Below, piece by piece: positions 19,725-29,000 of a stretch of 64,000 bases of DNA. The notes beneath the pieces were generated by a model. The model had not been told where the DNA came from, did no database searches, and saw only the letters and a program-made list of their open reading frames with translations. Both the position numbers and the translations under genes were made by a program. The DNA is from DASYXT01 sp035934555. GTDB taxonomy: Bacteria; Verrucomicrobiota; Verrucomicrobiia; Limisphaerales; UBA8199. The DNA is taken from contig DASYXT010000128.1 in assembly GCA_035934555.1 (NCBI GenBank), forward strand, positions 62,001 through 126,000. The letters run 5' to 3'. Position 1 is the first letter of the stretch. Every line of letters starts with the position of its first letter.

Positions 19725-20657
19725 TTAATAAAGGGTTTCGATGCGATAGAACCGCATAGGAGCGCTGGCGTCGTAATCCGTCAGGCTTTGAACGGTGCCA
19801 TCGCCATTGGCGACACCCGCGCCGGGCACCACCTGCCACGGACCGGCGGCTTCGTCGGCGTAGTACAGGGCGTAATTCGCGCCGACCACAGTCTGGAATG
19901 AAACCGTCGCCGACTGGCTGTTGAGCGGGTCGGCCTGGATGCCGGTAATGCGACTGGCGGCCAACACCGGCAAGGCGCCGGCGGTAAACGTCAGGTTCCC
20001 GTTGATATCAAGCGTGAAGGCGCCGACCAGTGTCGCCGCGGGCTTGGGATTGGTGGCGCTCACTTCCATCTGATACAGCGCGATGGTAGTCGGATTAACC
20101 GCATCGACCGGCAGCGGCGCCAACCCGCCGCCGACCGGCGTGGGCGCATCCCCATTAAACGTCGTGACCGCCGACAACGTGCCGCCCGTAACCAGGTAGT
20201 CGTAGGAGGACGAGGCGGCGGTGGAGATAATATAGGGCGCAGCATTCGACAGCGTATAGATGGCGGCGTTGAGGTTGACGTTATCGAGCTTGCCGCTAAT
20301 AGTGGAAAACTTGCTGAACGTCATCTGCGCCGGAGTCGTCAGCACCGTCGCGTCGGTGACCCAAATGCGCGGCAGCGGATCGATTTGCGATGTGGTCCCG
20401 ATGATGCCAAAGCGGACGCCGGCCATGCCGCTGGGGAAATTCGTCACCACCGTGTTTTGATTGAAACTGACGGGTGTTTGCGTGCCGGTGGCGAGCGCGA
20501 GATAGTTGCTTACCGAGCCGATATCGAAAAGCACGTCTTTGGTGGCATCCTGACGAAACACCAGGAACAAATGTGTGGGGGCATAATTCAGGGCGCCGGC
20601 CTGTTGGACCGCGCCGGCAGCAACGGCTGCCAGCAGGAAGCTTGTTATTTTTTTCAT
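19725..20657 (-). CDS. Secreted protein with C-terminal W...FYR domain, unknown function
   Basis: 310 residues from ATG 20657, chosen because the signal peptide MKKITSFLLAAVAAGAVQQA starts there; the frame is open a little further upstream. The mature part is Ser/Thr/Ala-rich and beta-strand-like (THLFLVFRQDATKDVLFDIG, SFNQNTVVTNFPSGMAGVRF). The last 70 residues (ANYALYYADEAAGPWQVVPG, then MRFYRIETLY) match a small beta-sandwich found at the C-terminus of many verrucomicrobial secreted proteins, and also of the LamG protein at 26038-29451 here. I do not recognise the N-terminal part. It is likely in one transcript with the PstS-like gene 51 bp downstream. Confidence 0.7.
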   Translation of the reverse strand: MKKITSFLLAAVAAGAVQQAGALNYAPTHLFLVFRQDATKDVLFDIGSVSNYLALATGTQTPVSFNQNTVVTNFPSGMAGVRFGIIGTTSQIDPLPRIWVTDATVLTTPAQMTFSKFSTISGKLDNVNLNAAIYTLSNAAPYIISTAASSSYDYLVTGGTLSAVTTFNGDAPTPVGGGLAPLPVDAVNPTTIALYQMEVSATNPKPAATLVGAFTLDINGNLTFTAGALPVLAASRITGIQADPLNSQSATVSFQTVVGANYALYYADEAAGPWQVVPGAGVANGDGTVQSLTDYDASAPMRFYRIETLY

Positions 20658-21048
20658 AGTTGTGGTAAACCGATTAGGCCCTCCATTGTAACGGCTGCGG
20701 GCCAATTGACCTCCTGTACAGGGTCAAGCGCCTGCTATTTTCGGACATTTCGTCACAATGCATCCGCTCGCGGCGTTGCCAGTGAAAGGATGGGGCGAAC
20801 CCGGAAGATGGCGGTGCGGCACAAGCGTCGCCGCCGAAATGTAACAGGCCGCCGCACAGCCGCGCATGCGCGGCGAAACGGTTTGGGGATAGCTAATCGA
20901 AAGGCGAACTGCCCACCGCAATTACCAACGACAATGACTCAATGCGCAATTTTCAACCAGGATAACTCTCGATTGAAAACTGAGAATTGAGTATTTTTTG
21001 GTTATTGATCCTTGGGCTGGGCGCTCAGTTTGAGTGCCCTGAAAAACG
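20658..21048. other. Intergenic, nothing recognised
   Basis: About 390 bp between the secreted-protein gene and the small basic-protein gene. Short open frames exist on both strands but none has a plausible start, ribosome site or known motif. An AT-rich patch near 20940-21005 contains no clear promoter. Confidence 0.5.
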
Positions 21049-21180
21049 CTAACCAGCCGCAGCCGTGACGGCGCCTGGCTTGGCAGAGGCGGAAGTCTTC
21101 TTTTTGGCGGCGGTTTTTCTGCGCTTCAGGTACCGCTGCCGACGTTGCCGCTTTTCTGCCTTATTATACTGCTTGCTCAT
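21049..21180 (-). CDS. 43-residue highly basic protein
   Basis: ATG at 21180, TAG at 21051-21049. The product begins MSKQYNKAEKRQRRQRYLKR, continues RKTAAKKKTSASAK, and ends in an alanine-rich tail. More than a third of the residues are Lys or Arg. Its size, charge and opening recall ribosomal protein S21-like or nucleic-acid-binding peptides, but it is not a clear S21. I believe similar short proteins occur in other Verrucomicrobia; that is memory, not a search. The adjacent lipoprotein gene at 21222 diverges from it across 41 bp, which is tight for two promoters. RNA or DNA binding is inference from charge. Confidence 0.6.
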   Translation of the reverse strand: MSKQYNKAEKRQRRQRYLKRRKTAAKKKTSASAKPGAVTAAAG

Positions 21181-21221
21181 AGTTCTTTACTTTTTCCCAC
21201 GCAATTCGTTTGCTTGGCACT

Positions 21222-21776
21222 ATGAAGTTTTGCAGTTTGCGGTTCAATATCTATTTGGCGTTGGCACTGGTGCTTTGCCTTTCTGTGGGATGTCAAACAG
21301 AGGCGCGAAAGCGCAAGAACGCCCTGGCCACCCTGCAGGTGCGCCTGGAAACCAACCCGCGCCCCAACACCCTCTGCGAGCAAATCAAGGTCGGGCGGGA
21401 CCAACCAGAAATGTTTACGGTGGAAAAAGCTCCGTTCCTCACTGAAAAGTTAATCCAGAACGTCAAGGTGATTGATACCATGGGCGGCTTCGCGCTGTCG
21501 CTCCAGTTCGATCGGCAGGGCTCCTGGCTGCTGGAACAGGCGACCGCCGCCAACCGCGGATACCACGTCGCGGTTTTCAGCCAGTTTCCCATGCCCCCGG
21601 AGCAGAAACTCAATGAAGGTCGCTGGCTGGCGGCGCCCATCATCTCCAACGTCATCACTAATGGCGTACTGGCCTTCACGCCCGATATGACGCGCCAGGA
21701 GGCCGACCAGTTCGCCCTCGGCCTGAACCACGTCGCAAAAATGATCGCCAGCGGCCAGACTTTCAAAGAGGAATAG
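21222..21776 (+). CDS. Lipoprotein with SecD P1-head-like domain
   Basis: 184 residues from ATG 21222. The signal is lipoprotein-type (FNIYLALALVLCLSVGCQTE, lipobox SVGC, acylated Cys near 25). The rest resembles the periplasmic P1 head subdomain of SecD: PFLTEKLIQNVKVIDTMGG, FALSLQFDRQGSWLLEQAT, WLAAPIISNVITNGVLAFTP and TRQEADQFALGLN parallel SecD's substrate-facing repeat and its sAPvI/TG.FT.eEA..LA segment. A free lipoprotein form of this domain outside SecDF is common in Verrucomicrobia as far as I recall; its job is unknown. REP palindromes begin 11 bp after the stop. Confidence 0.65.
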   Translation: MKFCSLRFNIYLALALVLCLSVGCQTEARKRKNALATLQVRLETNPRPNTLCEQIKVGRDQPEMFTVEKAPFLTEKLIQNVKVIDTMGGFALSLQFDRQGSWLLEQATAANRGYHVAVFSQFPMPPEQKLNEGRWLAAPIISNVITNGVLAFTPDMTRQEADQFALGLNHVAKMIASGQTFKEE

Positions 21777-21787
21777 CCCCCCGGCGC

Positions 21788-21931
21788 GCGGACTTTTAGT
21801 CCGCAGCAACACTCGATCGGCGCGCGGACTTTAGCTTTAGTCCGCAGACACTCGAGAGTCTCAAACAGGCCACGACCTAATTCAGGCCATCGTCAGTTCG
21901 GGCGTTGCTGCGGACTAAAGCTAAAGTCCGC
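21788..21931. repeat. REP-type palindrome cluster (three copies, one inverted)
   Basis: Three hairpins with arms GCGGACT and AGTCCGC occur at 21788-21804, 21824-21845 and 21910-21931. The second and third are exact reverse complements over 22 bp (centre TTTAGCTT or its complement) and share flanks (GGCGCGCGG before, CAGCAAC after). Two in one direction and one inverted fits a REP/REPIN array. It lies between the SecD-like gene and the aminotransferase gene and may also stabilise or end the upstream mRNA. No RAYT (REP-associated transposase) gene is in the window. Confidence 0.85.
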
Positions 21932-21987
21932 GCTCCGCCACTTCCCCCTTGCACTCCGGTCCGCGGGTGTTATTTCTCTGCCGGCTT

Positions 21988-23157
21988 ATGAATTACAGAA
22001 TTTCGCAGCGGGCCTCGTCGCTCTCGCCTTCCCTGACCTTGGCCATTGACGCCAAAGCCAAGCAAATGAAGGCCGAGGGACAGGACGTGGTTGGATTCGG
22101 CGCCGGCGAGCCAGATTTCGACACGCCGCAACACATCAAGGATGCTGCGGCAAAGGCGCTGGCAGCCGGCTTCACCAAGTACACCCCGGCAGCGGGCATC
22201 CCCGAATTGCGCCAGGCGATTGCGGACAAACACCAACGCGAAAACGGCCTGACCTATAAACCCTCTCAGGTCATCGTGTCGTGCGGCGGCAAACATTCCT
22301 GCTTCAACGTGATCTTCGCCACCTGCCAGGAGGGCGACGAAGTGATTATCCCCGCGCCTTACTGGCTGAGCTATCCGGAGATGGTCAAACTGGCCGGCGC
22401 CAAGCCGGTCATCGTCCCAACGAGCGACCAAACCGAGTTCAAGATCACCCCGGCTGCGCTTCGACAGGCCATCACGCCCCGAACCCGGCTGTTCATTCTC
22501 AATTCTCCCAGCAACCCGACCGGCTCAGTCTATACTCCCGAAGAAACCAAGGCACTCGGGGATGTCTGCGTCGAAAAAAACGTGCTCATCATGAGCGATG
22601 AGATTTACGAGCACCTCCTCTACGATGGCGCCAAGGTTAAGAGCGTCGCCGGTTTTTCCCCGGCGCACCTGGCGCACACGATTATTGTGCACGGATTTGC
22701 CAAGGCCTGGAGCATGACCGGCTGGCGGTTGGGCTGGTGCGCCGCGCCCGAGCCGATCGCCAAAGCCATCGACGCCATTCAAAGCCATAGCACCAGTAAT
22801 CCAACCTCGTTCGCCCAAAAAGGCGCCGTGGCCGCCCTGACCGGGCCCCAAGACCATTTGAAGCTCTGGCTGACGGAGTTCAACAAACGCCGCACGTTCG
22901 CCTGGCAAAAGCTGAACCAAATTCGCGGCATCTCCTGCGTCAATGCCAAAGGCGCGTTCTATCTGTTCCCCAACATTGCCGGGACGGGGCTGAAGTCCAC
23001 GGAATTTTGCGCCAGGCTGCTCGAAAAGGAAAAGGTGGCGGCGGTCCCGGGGATTGCTTTTGGCGCCGATGAGTACATCCGGCTCAGCTACGCGACCAGC
23101 ATGGCCAATATCGAGAAGGGCCTGGAACGCCTGGGGAAATTTTGCAGCAGCCTGTAG
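21988..23157 (+). CDS. aspC: Class I/II aminotransferase, probably aspartate aminotransferase
   Basis: 389 residues from ATG 21988; upstream in-frame codons add only a non-conserved leader. This PLP enzyme should interconvert aspartate/2-oxoglutarate and oxaloacetate/glutamate. Motifs: GFGAGEPDFDTPQHIKDAA near the N-terminus, YTPAAGIPELRQAIA, ILNSPSNPTGSVYTPEE with the PLP-contacting Asn, MSDEIYEHLLYDG with the Asp/Tyr pair, and HGFAKAWSMTGWRLGW carrying the Schiff-base lysine, then the C-terminal AFYLFPNI and IRLSYATSMANIEKGLERL. This is the Ibeta (Thermus-like) subgroup, some of which also accept prephenate. It stands alone after the REP array and ends tail to tail with a receiver gene. Confidence 0.88.
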   Translation: MNYRISQRASSLSPSLTLAIDAKAKQMKAEGQDVVGFGAGEPDFDTPQHIKDAAAKALAAGFTKYTPAAGIPELRQAIADKHQRENGLTYKPSQVIVSCGGKHSCFNVIFATCQEGDEVIIPAPYWLSYPEMVKLAGAKPVIVPTSDQTEFKITPAALRQAITPRTRLFILNSPSNPTGSVYTPEETKALGDVCVEKNVLIMSDEIYEHLLYDGAKVKSVAGFSPAHLAHTIIVHGFAKAWSMTGWRLGWCAAPEPIAKAIDAIQSHSTSNPTSFAQKGAVAALTGPQDHLKLWLTEFNKRRTFAWQKLNQIRGISCVNAKGAFYLFPNIAGTGLKSTEFCARLLEKEKVAAVPGIAFGADEYIRLSYATSMANIEKGLERLGKFCSSL

Positions 23158-23166
23158 TGCCGCCCT

Positions 23167-23532
23167 TCAGGGTGGCGGCAAATGCCGATTCACTTCCTGG
23201 TACAGCGTGTCCAGGGATTCCGTTTTGCGCATGAACCCATTGGCCCCCGCCGCCCTGGCGCGCTCAACCAGCTCCTCGCCCGTCAACCCGGTAAAAATGA
23301 CCACCGGGACTTGCGGATGCTGAGTTTTGAAATAACCAAGCAAATCAAGGCCGTTCTCCCCGGCCAGGTTCACATCGACGATCGCCAGGCTGAAGGGCGT
23401 CTTTGCGGCCAATTCCTTGGCCTGGCTCGCGTTGAGGGCAGTCGTCACCTGCCATCCCTTCTTGCGGAAATAGAGCGAAAGCAGTTCCCGGATGGGCGCC
23501 TCATCGTCCACGAACAGAATGTGATGACTCAC
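23167..23532 (-). CDS. Single-domain response regulator
   Basis: 121 residues, a receiver domain alone. Acidic pocket D9-D10-E11 (LFVDDEAPIRELL), phosphoacceptor D53 (LAIVDVNLAGENGLDLL), the switch threonine in VVIFTGLTGEEL and the lysine in GFMRKTESLDTLYQE. No output domain, so it probably acts by protein-protein contact or in a phosphorelay. No kinase adjoins; the nearest are 9 kb away. It ends 10 bp from the aminotransferase stop on the opposite strand. Confidence 0.9.
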   Translation of the reverse strand: MSHHILFVDDEAPIRELLSLYFRKKGWQVTTALNASQAKELAAKTPFSLAIVDVNLAGENGLDLLGYFKTQHPQVPVVIFTGLTGEELVERARAAGANGFMRKTESLDTLYQEVNRHLPPP

Positions 23533-23607
23533 GACCGCATTTCTCTATCAGTCAAACGAAATAATGCAAGCCTGAGTTTGAGCGCTGCGATTAAACCGTT
23601 CGTCGCC

Positions 23608-23710
23608 AGAAAGCGGCAGAGGGCTGCCGCAGTCCAAAACGCTGCCGCGATTGTTGGCGCGCCTCTCATGCCGCGAGGTCTTGGACTGCGGCAGCCCTCT
23701 GCCGCTTTCT
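23608..23710. repeat. REPIN: perfect 30-bp inverted repeat
   Basis: Positions 23608-23637 and 23681-23710 are exact reverse complements over 30 bp, separated by 43 bp. Each arm itself holds a short hairpin (GCGGCAG, four bases, CTGCCGC). Two REP hairpins in inverted order is the REPIN arrangement. It sits between the Sel1 gene (stop 23730) and the receiver gene (start 23532), so it could also end the Sel1 transcript. The unit differs from the REP family at 21788-21931. Confidence 0.88.
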
Positions 23711-23729
23711 TGCCTGCCAGGACCGAATG

Positions 23730-24458
23730 CTACTTCGAGGCAGGCTCGGCTGCAGCCGAATGCGCCGCGGCCTGCTTTTGAAACGCCTCCAGTTCGTCCC
23801 GCGCCTGGCGCAACTGGTCTGAGTTCATCCGCCCCGCGGCCATGCGCTTGGCCGCGGTGGCATCGCCCACACCGTTGGCCTCGGCTAACGAGAGCCATTT
23901 CCAAGCCTCGACCGGGTTCTGCGCGACACCTTTGCCCTCCAGGTACCGCATGCCCAGGTTAAATTGTGCCAGGCTGTCTCCCTGGTCTGCCGCTTTCCCA
24001 TACCACTTCAGCGCCTCGGGCACATTCAGCGCCACACCTTCACCCGACGTGTACAGCGTCGCCAGATTGTATTGCGCGCGCGCATAGCCCTGCTGGGCTG
24101 CCTGCTGATACCATTTGGCCGCCTCCTTCATGTCGCGCCGTAATCCCTGCCCGGCCTCGCATAAATCTCCCAGCGCTGTTTCGGCTGCTGGGTTTCCCTT
24201 GGCGGCCGCCATTTGATACCACTTGGCTGCCTGCGTGTAATTCTGAGTTACCCCCTGGCCATTGGCGTAAAGGTCGCCGAGCGTCGCCTGGGCCTGGACA
24301 TCTCCCGCCTCGGCGCGCGGTTTGACCTCCTCAAATTTGGGGATCGCCTTGGCATCGCCCCCCGAATTCTTTCCACAGGACACCACCAACCCGGCCGCGC
24401 AACCGAAGGCGGCAAAACCCCACAAGGCGGGAAGTAAATTGATTCGACACGAATTCAT
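23730..24458 (-). CDS. Sel1-repeat lipoprotein
   Basis: 242 residues from ATG 24458, chosen so that the signal RINLLPALWGFAAFGCAAG and lipobox LVVSCGK come first. The body consists of four to five Sel1 repeats of 36 residues, for example AQATLGDLYANGQGVTQNY, AKWYQMAAAKGNPAAETALG and LAQFNLGMRYLEGKGVAQNP. Sel1 solenoids are scaffolds for protein interaction in the envelope. The C-terminus is an Ala-rich tail. The partner is unknown. The REPIN begins 20 bp after its stop. Confidence 0.85.
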   Translation of the reverse strand: MNSCRINLLPALWGFAAFGCAAGLVVSCGKNSGGDAKAIPKFEEVKPRAEAGDVQAQATLGDLYANGQGVTQNYTQAAKWYQMAAAKGNPAAETALGDLCEAGQGLRRDMKEAAKWYQQAAQQGYARAQYNLATLYTSGEGVALNVPEALKWYGKAADQGDSLAQFNLGMRYLEGKGVAQNPVEAWKWLSLAEANGVGDATAAKRMAAGRMNSDQLRQARDELEAFQKQAAAHSAAAEPASK

Positions 24459-24664
24459 TGGCGCACGATGCAGCATGAGATGAGACAAATTGTGCTGCGC
24501 CCGCTGCAACGGCACAAGCCCAAAGACGGCGTTACCGAACAGTTACAATCGTCCAAAATGAACAAGCTCCGTGCGCCTTCGTTGCAGGAACGTCACTTTG
24601 CTTTTGCAACGACCGCCATAAAATTAGGCTTGAACTTATTTGGAAGTAAAGTAAACGTAATTGC

Positions 24665-25573
24665 ATGAGCACATCGTTCGGATTTCACGCACCTGCTCCG
24701 TCTATGCCCTGCCGGCCTCCCCGCCCAAGAACGCCAGGGCGGCTGCTTGCTGGTCAGGAACCGCATGAACCGGGCTTTACGCTGATCGAATTGCTGGTGG
24801 TGATCGCGATCATCGCCATCCTCGCCGCGATGTTGTTGCCGGCGTTGAGCCGCGCCAAAGACACCGCCAAAGGAGCAACCTGCCTCAACAACCTCAAGGA
24901 AATCGGCCTGGCCACCCTCACCTACGCGCAGGATAATCGGGAAACCTTCTTTTGCCTCGGAGATAGCCCGGCGAACGCCTACATCCCCAATGACGGCCAG
25001 TGGTACGCCAACCCACGCTCCACCATCCTGCTACAGCCAACCGACCCTTATGCTTATTGGGCGTTGGGTTATTACGAATATTACGCCCATAATCCCGGCA
25101 TCTTTCATGACCCCTCCTGCGTCCACTGCGACGAATGGCATGATGACGGCCGCTACTACCCTTCGGATTTCTGGAAGAATTCCGATTACGGGATGTGTGA
25201 TTTTTTGTTGTTCCCCTATGATCGTTCCGCCGAGCCGCAACTGAAGAAAACCACGTGGTACCAGGACCCGGTCCACATGATTATGGTGCAGGATTCGGCT
25301 GAGCAAAAGAATGAGGGCGATACCGACACCATCGGGCTGTTCCCCGGCCAAACCCAAATCCTCACCCAATGGATCGGCCAGCCGCCATATGGTGGATTGT
25401 CCAGCCTGTATGGCGGTTATCACTTCGAGCGCGAATGGTACCGCCACGGCAACTCTTGCCAGACGGTCTGGGTGGACGGCCACGCTTCGAAGATCCGCTT
25501 CACCGGCCTCAACGTCGGCATTGATTACCGCCATTACACCGGCATCCGGCCCCTGAACCCCGTCCCGAACTGA
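24665..25573 (+). CDS. Type II pseudopilin-like secreted protein (DUF1559-like)
   Basis: 302 residues. After an unusually long pre-sequence of about 36 residues comes the prepilin peptidase site G/FTLIELLVVIAIIAILAA with Glu at +5, then MLLPALSRAKDTAKGATCLN. The C-terminus carries the DG-containing end typical of the large planctomycete/verrucomicrobial family (SCQTVWVDGHASKIRF). Acidic and aromatic residues fill the middle. These are thought to be minor pseudopilins or substrates of a type II-like assembly system. ATG 24665 has no strong ribosome site. A lipoprotein and a giant LamG protein follow on the same strand. Confidence 0.88.
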   Translation: MSTSFGFHAPAPSMPCRPPRPRTPGRLLAGQEPHEPGFTLIELLVVIAIIAILAAMLLPALSRAKDTAKGATCLNNLKEIGLATLTYAQDNRETFFCLGDSPANAYIPNDGQWYANPRSTILLQPTDPYAYWALGYYEYYAHNPGIFHDPSCVHCDEWHDDGRYYPSDFWKNSDYGMCDFLLFPYDRSAEPQLKKTTWYQDPVHMIMVQDSAEQKNEGDTDTIGLFPGQTQILTQWIGQPPYGGLSSLYGGYHFEREWYRHGNSCQTVWVDGHASKIRFTGLNVGIDYRHYTGIRPLNPVPN

Positions 25574-25617
25574 TTGCTTTCACCTTTTTCGAATACCGTC
25601 CCGAACTAAGCTTTTCC

Positions 25618-26013
25618 ATGAATGTCTTTCCCTCCCGCCCGCGGGCAGCGTGCGTCGTGCTCGCCTCTTCCTTGCTCCTCGCCGTCTTGGGCTCCGCCTG
25701 CAGCAAACAGACCCCTCCCCCGCAGGTCATGACTGCCGAACAACTTGAAACTGCCCTTGACCACGCCTTTTCCTCCGCCAAAACCGACCTGCGCCAGCTC
25801 GAAACTGACATCGTTTCGGCCCTCAAGACCCCGGATTATTCCCGCGCCTATCTCCAGTTGCAAAAGCTCTCCAGCCAGACCGGCCTGAACAACCAGCAGA
25901 ACCAAGTCGTGGCGAGCGGGCTGCTCAGCGTCAATCAACTGCTGCAAACCGCCCAAACTCAGGGTGACACCAATGCCTCCCAGGTCCTTCACAATTACCG
26001 CGCCACCAAATAA
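25618..26013 (+). CDS. Small lipoprotein, unknown function
   Basis: 131 residues. Signal peptide with lipobox (CVVLASSLLLAVLGSACSK; acylated Cys near 28). The mature part is helical and Gln/Leu-rich (AEQLETALDHAFSSAKTDLR, AYLQLQKLSSQTGLNNQQNQ) with no motif I know. It starts 45 bp after the pseudopilin gene and ends 25 bp before the LamG gene, so the three are probably one transcript. A stabilising or anchoring role for the neighbours is a guess. Confidence 0.75.
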   Translation: MNVFPSRPRAACVVLASSLLLAVLGSACSKQTPPPQVMTAEQLETALDHAFSSAKTDLRQLETDIVSALKTPDYSRAYLQLQKLSSQTGLNNQQNQVVASGLLSVNQLLQTAQTQGDTNASQVLHNYRATK

Positions 26014-26037
26014 TCTCCGCAGTGTCTCCGCCCGCAA

Positions 26038-29000
26038 ATGCAAACCAACCAAATACAGACTCACATGAAAATCGTGCCTAATCTCACAACCAACCTACGG
26101 CCCTGGAGCGCCGTTTTGGCCGCGGCCCTTGCGCTCGCCACCCAACTCCACGCCCAGCCCACCGGCCAATGGGACTTCAACAGCGGCGACCTCACCGCCA
26201 CCGTCGGCTCCGACCTCCAATACGCCGACGGCCCTGGCGGGCCGACCCAACTGGGGACCACCTTCGGCACAACCACCAGCCTCGGCATCCCGGATATTAA
26301 CGGGACTGCGGCCCACGTCATGCGCTTTTCTGCCAACGTCAGTGGGATGGGCTATCTCATGCCGGACCCTCCTACTGCCAACGGCGGCGGCAGCCTGGTA
26401 AATGATTATACCTTGATTATGGACGTGCTCTATCCGGCTTCTGCCAACGCGCAGGAGCGGCCGTTCCTCGATGCCGACGGCAGCCTCTTCGTCGCCGGGC
26501 CCGACCTGGTCGTTGATGCCAGCAACGGGATCGGCACCACGCCCAGCGGCCCCTACTTCGGCGCCTTTACCACCAATACCTGGTATCGCATCGGGTTTGT
26601 CATCCAGCAGGACCTCGCTACTGTCACCTGCTATTCAAACGGCGTCCGTATAGGCTCTGACACGATCACTCCGAGTGGGGCGGCTGCGGGGCTGGATGGC
26701 CGGTTCGGCCTCACCCCCGGCTCGACCTCATTAATTCTCGGCAGCACCGATACCAACTCGACGGCCGGCTACGTCAGCAGCATTCAAATCCGCGACGTGG
26801 CCCTGAACGCCGGCCAAATGGCCGCCTTGGGCGGCCCCAGCGCTACCGGCATCCCACAAGTCATCCCGCCGGTCCCATCCTATATCGATTCTCGCACTCC
26901 GGACGTCAATTCGACCACGGAGCCGCCGCTGCCCGCCATTCATGTGGCTCTCATGGCCGGAGATACCACCATCGCAGGCAATTCTATCAGCCTGTACTTC
27001 GATGGCGCTCTGGTGCCCGCGACGGTCACCAACTCCCCTCCAAACTACACCATCGATTACCCCATCACTACCATTCTACGCCCGCTTTCCAGCCATCAAG
27101 TTTCCCTCGTCTATTCGGATAGCGTCGCCGGACTCCAGACGAATTCCTGGAACTTCTCTGTGATGAATTACCAGAACGTGACTTTGCCCGCTCCGTTCTA
27201 CCTGGAGAATTTCGATGAAGTGGCGCCAGGCAGCCTTCCTGCTGGTTGGGTGGTAACCAACGACACCGAAGTCGATGTAGCTGGCTACAACATCATGGAC
27301 CCTACGTCCGATGCCTACAAGGATTGGATAGTTATCGACCCTGACGTCGTGACCAGTATTACCAGTTGGGATAGCGCGCGGCGGTTGACCCTCCCCCCCA
27401 TCGTGGTCAATGGCCAATTACTTGACTCCTTGATTCACACCAACTTCGCTTATGCCGAATCCGACCAACGCAGCGGATCTCAGGTGCAGGCAATGTTCAC
27501 TCCCGAGATCGATTGCACCGGCAAGACCAATGTCTACGCCTCCTGGCACAATATCTACGAGCAAAACCAGGACAACCTGGGTGCCGTAGAGTATTCCGTT
27601 GACAATGGCAACACCTGGCATCCGGTGGTCTATTTTCTCCCGGACAGCGACGGCCAGGATTTCACCAGTGGTGTGGTAGTGAGCAATGCCGATGGCACCA
27701 TAAACGCGGTCGCCACCTTTGCCAGCACCGCACACGGGCCCGCTTATGGCCTACCCTACGGCACTTTTATTCTGGCACCCATCACCACCAATTTAGACGG
27801 GTACATCGTTCCAGAACCCGACGATGAGGCAAACATTACCATAGAAAGCGGTGTGGCTCACAACGCCTGGATCGGAAAGGACATTGAAATTCATCGTCTT
27901 CCTTTGGCCGACAACTCGGCCCACGTCATCCTTCGATTCCTGCAGACCGGTACCGGGAGCTGGTACTTCGGTATCGACGACTTTGGGCTTTACAGCATTA
28001 ATACGCCTGTCGTCACGACCCAGCCTGCCTCGCAAACTGTGGACGCTGGCACTCCGGCAACCTTCAGTGTCGTGGCCAATGGTCCGGGGACCTTGCTCTA
28101 CCAATGGGAGTTCAATGGCCAGGCCATCGCCGGTGCCACCAACAGCAGCTTCACCATCAACAATGTTACCCCGGCCAATGCGGGCTTGTATGACGTGGTC
28201 GTCTCTAATTCCGATGGTCCAACTACCAGCGGGACAGCCCAACTGACCGTCGTGACCACGCCCCAGATGATCACCCAACCTCTCTCCCAGGTAACTTACG
28301 TTAACGCCACTGTCACCTTCAGCCCACAGGCCCGCGGTGGCCGGCCCTTGGCCTATCAGTGGTACCTTAATGGCAGCGCCGTGAGCGGAGCCAATGGCAC
28401 ACCGCTGACCATCAATAACGCCGCTACTGCTAATACGGGTGACTATCAGCTCGTTGTCACTAACTCCTACGGCGCCGTTACTTCCGCCGTCGCGCACCTG
28501 ACGGTCTATTCCGGGCCGATCACCGACAGCCTCGTCGCCCACCTGAAGTTCGACAACGACTATACCGACTCCTCTGGCAATGGAACCGACGGGTCGGCGG
28601 TCGGCACGCCCGCTTTCGCCACGGGTATCATCGGCCAGGCCGTCCACGTCTCCTCGTCGGGCACGCCCGCCAACGCTCCCGCTACAAACAACTACGTGAC
28701 CCTGGGTACCCCACCTCAGCTCAGCTTCGGGAGCAGCGACTTCTCCATCTCGTTCTGGACCAAAGTCAGTTTCCAGAATGACGACAAGCCGTTCCTCTCC
28801 AATAAAGACTGGGGCAGTGGCAGCAACCCAGGCTGGGCGCTGGCCTCCGAAGGCACCGGCATGAAATGGAACTTCCGTGATAATCTATCCAGCCGCCGCG
28901 ATAGCGGTACCGTTGCACCCCAAATTGAAGATGGCAACTGGCACAACGTCGTCGTCACCTTCATTCGCAGCTCGGTCGGTTCCATCTATGTCGACGGCGT

